Notes under the pieces: model-generated
Database searches by the model: none
Seen by the model: only the letters and a program-made list of their open reading frames with translations
Told to the model about the DNA's origin: nothing
Made by a program: the position numbers and the translations under genes
Shown: piece by piece, positions 25,501-31,443 of the stretch
How the letters are laid out: every line of letters starts with the position of its first letter
How positions within the stretch are numbered: position 1 is the first letter of the stretch
Origin: Hemicentrotus pulcherrimus
Taxonomy: Eukaryota; Echinodermata; Echinoidea; Camarodonta; Strongylocentrotidae
DNA: 31,443 bases
Assembly (NCBI GenBank): GCA_003118195.1
Contig: BEXV01000011.1
Span: forward strand, 516,986 to 548,428
Reading direction: 5' to 3'

Positions 25501-28500
25501 AACTTTTTCTTAATGTCAACTAAAATTCATCTTACAATTCCAAAGGAAATATGAAGGATAGGAATTCAAGGGTGCATTTTGGAGGAAAAGAATATCTTAA
25601 TCATGTTTTTTTTTTAAATTTCACATCAAGTATAATTAATTTAAGGATAAATCTTGTTAATAACTGTTGTCTAGCTCTAAAAATCAAACTAATTTGAAAT
25701 ATCTTTTACCACAGGACATAAAGGGAGGGCAAATCCATTAACAAACCATTAAACATCTAACTTTACTACACTACTTGCAATATCACATAGAGATCCAATC
25801 ATACAAACAGCATTCCCACTCAAAAATCAATTAGAATTTTATGGTTAAGAATTTAAAATTGGTAGTTAAATGCCATGTTTAAAACTGTAATCATCCATGG
25901 CACAGAAAGTAATGTATGCAAAATGAGGGCATCAAATTGCATTTTCTGCAGATGTAGAGACACTAGATATTTATAAATACAAATTTATCAAGGGGGCAGA
26001 AGCAGATTTTTAATTCTCTCTCTTTCAGATTTTTTTTTTAGGGTAGTCACTTTTTAAATATTTTTTTATTTTTATTTAGCAGGAAGAGAAGAGCTTTTCA
26101 AGGCTGTACTTTTTATTCGTTCTATTGCTATTTGTTTTAATTTTTAATATGAATGATGTTCACTTTTTAAAACATATTAGCATAGAGAAAGTTTTTTTCA
26201 AGTAAATTTTAATACCAATGTTACCTTCTCCTGCTTTCCGTATCCTCTCAAATGAAGGCCTCCTTCTGACTACATTTGACCTTTGACCCTCCTCGCCATC
26301 CTCACTCTTTCCCTCTGTGCTGCTAACGCTAGAGCTACGAGAGGCTGATCTGTGGAGGGCATTTTCTGACGAGGCAGGGGAGACTGTTATTCTTCTAGGA
26401 GAGTTGGCAGGAGAACTGTTCATCGCTTGTCGTAAACCTGGAACAGGAAAAGGGTGAAAAAGGGAAAATTTCCACTCTGATTAGAATTTTGGAGCTAAGC
26501 AGTAGTATGTTGTTCCAAGCCTACCAATATTTGGGACACCCAATTGATGAGTTAAAGGCACACTGCCATACTTGTAGCTACTTGCTCCCTCTATATAGAA
26601 AACTTCCCCAATCGGTGCCTGTTGATCCCCCATGATCCTCTTTTTCTTATGTTAAATGAGAGCTGAGTTAATGAGATAGCCACCTGTCACAGTAACCTCG
26701 ATGGCTCTCTGTGTGGTCTAATCCAGTAGTGGTGACAGTCTTTAAAGAAAGGCTTACCCAAATACCATTTTAACCTTCTAGCTCAATAGATTATTGTAAC
26801 TGAAATATGAAGGCTTCTTTATTTTTCTGAGAAAATTTGAATTACAATAATATTGCAAAAATAATGGTGAACGAAAATAATGTGGTAAACCAGAAACATA
26901 TGCTTGACTGTAAAACCTTGCAATACCTGATTATCTAAACTGAGTACACAAATAGTTTATGCCTCTTCCCTGTACATGCACTATCGTACACCTCATACTT
27001 GAACACAAGACTTTGTAGTGTTGACCTAGTTTCCATACATCTCCACAAAAACATTGCTGATTCCCTAGACATTACTATAAATATAAAGCACAAGCAACCT
27101 CTTGGCATACAGGGGCTGTCTTAACCTCTCATACTAAAAGCAAGTGTTAAGAAATCATGTCAACTATTGCATTGTTCTCTACTGTTTTCAAGGAGGCCCC
27201 TTCACATCCCAAGAGAGTAGTGACCCCCTTCATACCTAAACCAAGAATTAAGAAATGAAAAATGTAAACGGGTCATGTTCAAGTTGACAAACACTAGGCT
27301 TGATACATAGACCAGTGGAGTGTTTTTATGGATGATCCAGCAAACCTAATTTAGATCATTGACACTTGATACCTGCAACTCCCTCTTGTGGTCACAGGTG
27401 GTCGTAGCAGGAGGGTAATTANATGGTGTTTTATAATCGGTCTCCTGATCTTATGTACATCATAGAAAATCAATGCTAAAGGTTTGTTCACAAATCCAGG
27501 ACCATTTCCAACGAAACCTCAGGAGATACATGTACATGTACATGATCTAAAGTTAAACACTGTACATGTAGCTGTATTTACAGAAACTTACAAGTGTGTA
27601 CATGTCAATATGTGCTCTATAATTAATGTATTATTGTTTATTGTTTCTGGTGAAATGGGACCAGCCTTTGAAAAATACATTGTAATTGGCACAAATAGAA
27701 AGGTTATGTGCAGTTTGAAGGCATGATTTATTACAGGCAAATCGTGTGCATGCCTTATGTGTGTCATGGATAGACTCCTAGATCTCAGGAGTTAAGTTTA
27801 CCCAATGAGCCTGAAAAGAGACCCAGACACATTGGAGCCCTATACGAGCTGCACAATGTGAATTCTAAAAAGGCCTGAAATAGGGAGGAGTCAGGGCCTG
27901 AAATCGGAGAACAGCCTGGACACTTAAATACCCAAGGGAAATGTATACCCTCAACACAGTAGTATAAAACAATTTAGAGTAAAAATAAACAGCCCAAAAC
28001 TAGGATCACCAATCTTCTTCTAAAAGTAGTTCTACATCCAAGTTAGATCAAAGTCTGTGCATACACTGTACAGTACATGTTTATCCCCATATTCTTTATA
28101 ACACAAATCATTTCATCTGCACAGATATGAATTTTATTTGTAGCAATATTGAATTTTCAACACTTAATATCTAAACTTTAGTAGTTCTACATCTAAGTAA
28201 GATGTACAGAAATGCATGACTATAAAATGTATCAAACATCACATAAAAAAGAATTAATAGTGAATACTTGTTTAGAATTAACTTTCTGTGTGATCCAGAG
28301 AATATATTGTAATTTCAGATCCAGAAGGATNAGGCCCCTTCACATCCCAAGAGAGTAGTGACCCCCTTCATACCTAAACCAAGAATTAAGAAATGAAAAA
28401 TGTAAACGGGTCATGTTCAAGTTGACAAACACTAGGCTTGATACATAGACCAGTGGAGTGTTTTTATGGATGATCCAGCAAACCTAATTTAGATCATTGA

Positions 28501-30141
28501 CACTTGATACCTGCAACTCCCTCTTGTGGTCACAGGTGGTCGTAGCAGGAGGGTAATTAGGAATTAGAACGCTGCACTTACTCTCTAGGCCTGCTTCAAA
28601 ACCTTCACAGACCTTGTCAATATACATAGGAACCATACAAGGTCTCAAGTGAGTGCATAGTTTGTTGAAGATGAAAATCCTTTCCTGAAAAACAATCTTG
28701 AACCCTCTCACCCTCACACATTTGTACTATTTTTAACATACAACAGTTGACACCGCCAAATTTGATTTTTGTCTAAACACTAACAAAGAGCAGCATATCC
28801 ATCCCCTGTCTATACGCTGCATATCAAGAATTCATTATCTGAAGGCTGTCAACACTACATGCATACATGTATGCAATATAACTTTCCCTGTTTTTTGCTC
28901 TCTACAGATAAACAAAATAATATAATGATCTGTATACAATTTTCAATGTGTACTTAGGTAAGAATATTGCTTGTAGGTTTTGAATAATTGTTGCTCTTGG
29001 TGACCACATTACAAATGCTTGTGCTTATAATTAAAAAAAATATTCCCAACATTAGATGGACAGACAACAAATACTTTCTTCCTGTATCCTAGCCAGTATC
29101 ATTCACATCTTCAAGCTTAGCTAATCAAATCCTCTCTTCTTTACTTGTCCCCTCTCTCTCTGGGTCTAGGGTCGTGGTGGGCAGACAAGCAAACAGATAG
29201 ACAGACAAACAAACATACAGACAAAGATTCTTACTCTCTTCCTGCATCCTCGCTAATATCTGCACATCGGTCACATCTTCCAGCTTAGCTAATCCCATCC
29301 TCTCTTCTTTACTCAAGTTCTTTCTCCTCTAGGGTTGTGATGGACAAACAGACAAACATGCAGACAGCCAAACAAACAAACATTCTTACTCTCTTCCTGC
29401 ATCCTCGCTAGTATCTGAACATCAGTCACATCTTCTAGCTTAGCTAATCCCATCCTCTCTTCTTTACTTGTCCGTCTCTCTCTCCTTTGGGTTTGTGATG
29501 GGGGTGGTGATTGACTCCTTGGAGATGTTTCAAGTTTATCTAACAAAGGAAGAAGACAAAACTTACAATTAAGCATATTTCAATTTTTCTATATGAAAAG
29601 TATGAGAAGAGAGATGAAATAATTAATGTACATGACTACATTGTACATTTGATTCTGCAACTATTACACATATCATATTAATGCATAACTTAGGTTTCTT
29701 TTTGATATGGCACAATTTATTTGATTATATAATTCAATTTTGTATGTCTATTTTTTTATTCCATCAAAAATGTTTAAAAAAACCTAATAACAGCACAATT
29801 TTTTTTTTACAATGAAACAAACTTATTATATCGCAGATCCCTCCTACAAGGTATTAAGTGAAATGATGATTGAAAGCTTCAAAAAAATTATAATATTATG
29901 GTACAAAACATTGAAACAAAGCCTTCCGATAGGTTAATATATAACATATCCCATTCCATTTAAATAAAGAAACAAACAAATTGAGGAAACTCCAGGGTGA
30001 AACTTCATACAAGGGTAATACACCATCTAGAGAGCTGTGTTTATACATTACCTATTCCTCTAAGTGGATCAGCATTGCCTTGGTTTGGAATTTGAGGTTG
30101 TTGCAATGCCATCACACTGGGTCCCATGCTATTTCTGTTAG
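13459..30141 (-). CDS. SLAIN1/SLAIN2-like: SLAIN1/SLAIN2-like microtubule plus-end protein, C-terminal 466 residues (10 exons)
   Basis: Minus-strand exons, 5' to 3': 30141-30052, 29539-29390, 26437-26225, 24982-24851, 22778-22683, 20844-20713, 17017-16868, 15610-15412, 14558-14388, 13525-13459. All have AG/GT borders and all reading phases close. Matches to human SLAIN1/2 (recalled) are the signature DVTDVQILARMQEES joined across an intron to LRQ, a Ser/Pro/Arg-rich middle, GSLPNL, repeated SxIP motifs and a C-terminal DDSWREGCY. SLAIN proteins bind ch-TOG/XMAP215, EB1 and CLIPs and sustain microtubule growth. The human proteins are about 570-580 residues, so the N-terminal coiled coil is missing here and should lie to the right of the window. 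SP-rich segments suggest mitotic phosphorylation, as known for SLAIN2. Being the only SLAIN copy seen, it could be the ancestor-like single gene; the paralogue is not resolved. Confidence 0.95.
13526..14387. other. Last SLAIN intron, carrying a telomere-like minisatellite
   Basis: No exon seen. It holds the 24-bp repeat array at 14074-14281. Confidence 0.75.
14074..14281. repeat. Telomere-like 24-bp minisatellite
   Basis: The array of CTAACACTACACCTAACC + TAAACC (24 bases, four 6-base sub-units) is repeated about seven to eight times with small changes. Sub-units are variants of CCCTAA, the complement of TTAGGG. Because 24 is a multiple of 3, it is open on both strands and gives artefactual repeat proteins (TTPNLNPN; GVVLGFRL). 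Confidence 0.95.
14388..14558 (-). CDS. SLAIN-like exon s9 with SxIP cluster (171 bp, phase 2-2)
   Basis: The acceptor is ctcgatgatag and the donor is gtaagt. APSPRTLKQPSPTKPRGASP leads into GSGIPVRASQ, KSQIPRPRSAVIP and KSGIPSPSN, giving three SxIP motifs (SGIP, SQIP, SGIP) in a basic, Pro/Ser-rich context. That is the standard EB1-binding arrangement. Human SLAIN2 has the comparable GGIPVPR region near its end. Confidence 0.93.
15025..15390. other. Cluster of TTCGTA/TACGAA words, including a short tandem repeat
   Basis: About eight TCGTA/TACGA-type words occur in 365 bases of otherwise CpG-poor intron. An 21-base unit ACGAAGAAAGGATTTTGT-like is repeated at about 15210-15252. It is probably a mobile-element remnant. 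No ends found. Confidence 0.35.
15412..15610 (-). CDS. SLAIN-like exon s8 with GSLPNL block and first SxIP (199 bp, phase 1-2)
   Basis: The acceptor is ttgattacag and the donor is gtaaag. EKSPGHRGSLPNLNNR matches the conserved RRSLPNLSR of human SLAIN2. A Pro-rich stretch (PPAPHPTPCTPPQTP) and QPSSIPVN follow. SSIP fits the S/T-x-I/L-P EB1-binding motif. The exon ends with AG of a split Arg codon, changing the intron phase from 1 to 2. Confidence 0.93.
15611..16867. other. SLAIN intron s7-s8
   Basis: AT-rich, with a TA dinucleotide run at 16415-16435. No exon seen. Confidence 0.7.
16415..16435. repeat. (TA)n repeat
   Basis: An uninterrupted AT/TA alternation of about 21 bases. Confidence 0.9.
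16868..17017 (-). CDS. SLAIN-like exon s7, acidic segment (150 bp, phase 1-1)
   Basis: The acceptor is accatgcag and the donor is gtaagt. DRRRYSFSPGAARQALNQML is followed by NAEHEEIEDDEGDESLDIMA and ELQRPTNFF. The strongly acidic run may correspond to the acidic stretch after the SLAIN motif in human SLAIN2 (around LDDEDDN); the alignment is approximate. Confidence 0.88.
18460..18665. mobile_element. Possible non-autonomous transposon remnant
   Basis: A stretch from CCCAGTCACACTAACAAG to about 18665 is richer in CpG and in CGTATGA/TCATACGA-like words than its surroundings. This is the style of short DNA-transposon remnants in marine invertebrates. Terminal repeats and target duplication were not found. 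Confidence 0.2.
18746..18809. repeat. 32-bp tandem duplication (two units)
   Basis: TTTCCTAAACCGCTATCCAT and its copy TTTCCTAAACCACTACCCAT, each followed by CAAAAGAGTA, are offset by exactly 32 bases. Confidence 0.9.
19555..19770. repeat. Diverged tandem duplication, unit about 107 bp
   Basis: TTATGATAAC, AGTCTCTCAA-CCAG and GGTCATCTACTGTGCAGA recur in the same order as ATTATGATAAC, AGTCTCTCAAGCCAG and GGTCACCTACTGTACAGA, 107-108 bases later. Confidence 0.85.
20713..20844 (-). CDS. SLAIN-like exon s6 (132 bp, phase 1-1)
   Basis: The acceptor is gtgtactgtag and the donor is gtagct. The peptide starts HSKINGLHRRHHDARNGELK and ends with the Ser/Pro-rich VRRSPSLESPQRTQQK. It is a basic linker containing SP sites. 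Confidence 0.87.
20845..22682. other. SLAIN intron s5-s6
   Basis: AT-rich with short CA and GA/GACA tracts (about 20850-20880 and 21765-21800). No exon seen. Confidence 0.7.
22683..22778 (-). CDS. SLAIN-like exon s5 (96 bp, phase 1-1)
   Basis: The acceptor is actattcag and the donor is gtaaga. The peptide is NERKELSPRGPPDGRNGDAK plus HNAVNRLRGTD. It is a basic, Pro/Gly-rich linker, clearly more GC-rich than the flanking introns. Confidence 0.87.
22779..24850. other. SLAIN intron s4-s5
   Basis: No exon was recognised. A 106-codon open frame on + (23506-23826) has AT-driven composition and no splice or homology support. Confidence 0.7.
24851..24982 (-). CDS. SLAIN-like exon s4 (132 bp, phase 1-1)
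   Basis: The acceptor is ttgaacaccag and the donor is gtagaa. The peptide begins GRRDGLYRNNQDYRPEDLEE and continues WEYSRPVIGRRLSQEKIRRP SGE. It is a charged linker with no domain recognised. Phase closure with s3 and s5 supports it. Confidence 0.85.
24983..26224. other. SLAIN intron s3-s4
   Basis: AT-rich apart from the G-rich tract at 25008-25064. No exon was recognised. Confidence 0.7.
25008..25064 (+). other. G-run tract with quadruplex potential (C-rich on the gene strand)
   Basis: Runs of 3-6 G separated by short loops lie on +, so the SLAIN pre-mRNA is C/U-rich here, 26-82 bases upstream of the exon s4 acceptor. Confidence 0.7.
26225..26437 (-). CDS. SLAIN-like exon s3 (213 bp, phase 1-1)
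   Basis: The acceptor is ctgttccag and the donor is gtaaca. The peptide starts with LRQ, completing the SLAIN signature, then AMNSSPANSPRRITVSP and a Ser/Arg-rich segment with SP sites. An acidic patch (EGKSEDGEEG) and RRRPSFERIRKAGE follow. It is expected to be disordered and phosphorylatable. Confidence 0.93.
27194..27421. repeat. 228-bp perfect direct repeat, left copy (assembly overlap)
   Basis: Identical by eye to 28332-28559 and ending directly against the N at 27422. See the finding on assembly. Confidence 0.95.
27422..28331. other. Single-N-bounded 908-bp contig, probably misplaced
   Basis: The interval between N at 27422 and N at 28331 carries no recognised exon. The duplicated flanks suggest it does not belong here or is an alternative haplotype piece. 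Confidence 0.7.
28332..28559. repeat. 228-bp perfect direct repeat, right copy (assembly overlap)
   Basis: Starts immediately after the N at 28331. The offset to the left copy is 1138 bases. Confidence 0.95.
28582..28684 (-). other. Orphan exon-like segment (possible poison exon)
   Basis: A strong acceptor (ttgtttttcag) and a strong donor (gtaagt) bound 103 bases. In phase 0 the segment is open (ERIFIFNKLCTHLRPCMV and on) but resembles no SLAIN block. In the phase delivered by exon s2 it hits TGA after about 22 codons. Exon s2 joins s3 perfectly without it, so it is either an alternative exon that truncates the product, an exon of another transcript, or chance. Confidence 0.3.
29075..29165 (-). 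pseudogene. Third, decayed copy of SLAIN signature exon
   Basis: It is homologous to the exon s2 3' half but disabled. The Met-Gly position reads ATT TGA (stop), an 8-base deletion removes part of the DVTDVQI segment and shifts frame, and the donor has changed to gtattt. It lies about 160 bases from copy two, which lies 155 bases from the intact exon. Confidence 0.8.
29235..29328 (-). pseudogene. Second copy of SLAIN signature exon, frame intact but splice-incompatible
   Basis: It encodes the same SKEERMGLAKLEDVTDVQIL and ARMQEES run and keeps the gtaaga donor. Upstream, the frame has a TAG. The nearest AG (CCCTAG) gives a phase-0 entry, whereas the neighbouring donors leave one base, so splicing it in would bring a stop. 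It looks like a partial exon duplication that is not used, unless an unseen phase-0 donor feeds it. Confidence 0.65.
29390..29539 (-). CDS. SLAIN-like exon s2 with the signature motif (150 bp, phase 1-1)
   Basis: The acceptor is ctttgttag and the donor is gtaaga. A Ser/Pro/Arg-rich start (KLETSPRSQSPPPSQ) leads to RTSKEERMGLAKLE and DVTDVQILARMQEE, nearly identical to human SLAIN2 around DVTDVQILARMQEESLRQ. The split Ser codon is completed by exon s3, which begins LRQ. This is the intact copy of a threefold tandem repeat. Confidence 0.95.
29540..30051. other. SLAIN intron s1-s2
   Basis: AT-rich. No exon or repeat of note. Confidence 0.7.
30052..30141 (-). CDS. SLAIN-like exon s1 (90 bp, phase 1-1)
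   Basis: The acceptor is cttccttacag and the donor is gtaatg. The peptide is NRNSMGPSVMALQQPQIPNQ followed by GNADPLRGI. It is Gln/Pro-rich, probably disordered, and not strongly conserved. The next exon accepts its overhanging G. It starts in mid-codon, so at least one upstream exon exists. Confidence 0.8.
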
Positions 30142-31443
30142 CTGTAAGGAAGTGAAAAAGAGTGTTCATAGTATGGTGAATAAGAAACGGATCACTTTAT
30201 GAAGAAGAAGATATAAAATACTACTGGTACTATAAAGGGGATACAAAAATGTCTGATTGCTCATGTGATGAATTCAACTCCTTATATCATAAAAATGAAA
30301 GATAGGATAAGGACAAAATATCAATCCAAGTAATCACTCATTAGTAAACAATGTTCATTTGAATTGACATATATTTCCACATTTAACTTTCACTTCTAAT
30401 TACATGAGCCATTTCTATAAAAAATTAATACCATGTTAAAATGACACAAAAAAAAATATCACACAGGTATTTCATCTACATGTACATGTACTGTACTGGT
30501 ATGTGAATACAGAATACCTGTAGGAATAAGGTTCAGTGTTGGAAAATAAAAACGTAGTCTTTGACTACATTTTCCAATCCAAACAACTAACTACATGTAC
30601 AAGTTTTGCATTCCTTCCCACTCGCAGATAATTAAGCGGGACTAGACTGATTAACACCCTTCAATTAATGGACTAGTCTGAATGTTCATGATCTGGTATG
30701 TCACATTATGTTCATTGGTGACATCCTAATGACATTTATGACATTTCCTTTAGAATGCACCAAACTAGCTCATAACACCTTTGACATTTCTTCAAAGTAC
30801 ATACTTTACATGCACTCTATATGTGCACTCTAAAGAAAAAAATTGAAATAATTTTGCTGCCCCCTCCCTCGTTCTTTCTGTAATGCTCATTCTTTCTGTG
30901 TCTGTATCAAGTCCTATTTTCCCCTTTAACTCTCGCTTCACCAACTTGCTAATTACCTGCTGAACAAATGATTTTATTGAAATCACAGAACAATCCTAAT
31001 GACCCATCAAATAAATGGCTACATGTGTCATATTTTCCCCTTCTCAATCAATCAATTAATCAATCAAGACTTATTTTCCAAGATGGTTGAAACATCTCTT
31101 GAGAGTTGTATTCATGGATAAGCTAAGACCATTAAGAAAATGAAACATTTTTGGGGTCTGCTACCTTCCCATCTCAACCTGCCAATCACCCTGCCCCCTT
31201 CCCTTTTCCTTGCTCCCTCTGGCTCTGTCTGTCTGTATGTATGTATGTATGTCTTTCTCTCTGTCTGTCGCTTCTCTCTCTAATGGTCCCTCTCTCCCTC
31301 CCTTTCTAAGTTTTTCTACCCCTCTTCACTCCTCTCTCTTCAAGTATTTTTCTCCTTTACTCTCCCCTTCTGTCTTGCTCACTCTTCCTGTACCTGCATC
31401 AAACTTTATTTTCTTCTCTCCTTTTCTTGCTTTAATTACTGTA
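30142..31443. other. SLAIN intron upstream of s1, open at the right edge
   Basis: No SLAIN N-terminal exon recognised. It contains a hairpin (30539-30577) and, from about 31190 to the end, a C/T-rich stretch with a GTAT run (about 31234-31250). Confidence 0.6.
30539..30577. repeat. Imperfect hairpin with 15 paired bases
   Basis: TTGGAAAAT at 30539-30547 pairs with ATTTTCCAA at 30569-30577, and GTAGTC at 30554-30559 pairs with GACTAC at 30563-30568. There is a TTT loop and a 6-base bulge on one side. Confidence 0.8.

Larger units (their letters stand above)
26438..29389. other. SLAIN intron s2-s3 (apparent 2952 bp)
   Basis: Holds the two decayed exon copies, the orphan exon-like segment and the suspected misassembly. 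If the repeat is collapsed the intron shrinks by 1138 bases. No other coding signal was seen. Confidence 0.75.
29060..29539 (-). repeat. Tandem triplication of about 155-160 bp including exon 3' half and donor
   Basis: Three units share exon sequence, donor region and GTTTGTCTGT-type intronic DNA. Donor-equivalent positions are 29390, 29235 and 29075. The rightmost unit is the functional exon. Confidence 0.85.

Noticed and set aside
26481..26633. 50-residue minus-strand open frame beginning MGDQQAPIGE
   Set aside because: Lies just upstream of exon s3 on the gene strand but has no clear donor, no SLAIN similarity, and its end looks like dispersed-repeat sequence.
31190..31443. Pyrimidine-rich edge as a possible first SLAIN exon or promoter
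   Set aside because: Low-complexity C/T sequence with no N-terminal SLAIN block (coiled coil or conserved Trp-Cys-Arg region) on the minus strand.

Overview
The window is eukaryotic nuclear DNA: AT-rich, with small coding exons bounded by canonical AG/GT splice sites and separated by large introns and microsatellites. Protein similarity (recalled from the human families, not searched) and the style of the repeats point to a marine invertebrate deuterostome, most likely an echinoderm. The species is an inference.

Two genes converge tail to tail. On the + strand, 336-2652 holds the last five coding exons of an MTUS1/MTUS2-type (ATIP/TIP150) coiled-coil microtubule protein, with the stop at 2650-2652 and a likely 3' UTR running to a poly(A) signal near 4395. 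On the - strand, 30141 down to 13459 holds ten exons encoding the C-terminal 466 residues of a SLAIN1/SLAIN2-type plus-end protein, with the stop at 13459-13461. Its exons are small (67-213 bp). All reading phases close from exon to exon, and the diagnostic SLAIN blocks are present: DVTDVQILARMQEES|LRQ, GSLPNL, a cluster of SxIP motifs and the terminal DDSWREGCY. The SLAIN N-terminus lies beyond the right edge and the MTUS N-terminus beyond the left edge.

Layout: 1-335 MTUS intron with an ATGGTG microsatellite; 336-2652 MTUS exons; 2653-about 4420 MTUS 3' UTR; about 4.4-11.9 kb AT-rich spacer with simple repeats and dispersed-repeat copies; about 11.9-13.5 kb probable SLAIN 3' UTR; 13.5-30.1 kb SLAIN exons and introns; 30.1-31.4 kb further SLAIN intron or upstream sequence. 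Both products belong to families that track growing microtubule ends (SLAIN with ch-TOG/XMAP215, EB and CLIP proteins; MTUS2/TIP150 with EB1 and MCAK), so the neighbours may act in the same process, but co-regulation is not shown by the sequence.

The most notable structures are: (i) a threefold tandem duplication of the 3' part of the exon carrying the SLAIN signature motif, with two copies apparently unusable; (ii) a perfect 228-bp direct repeat whose inner ends abut single N bases, which looks like an assembly error placing a 908-bp contig inside a SLAIN intron; (iii) a 24-bp telomere-like minisatellite in the last SLAIN intron; (iv) an exon-like orphan segment that would truncate SLAIN if included. 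I see no prokaryotic features, CRISPR array, tRNA or rRNA, and no convincing new multi-gene system.
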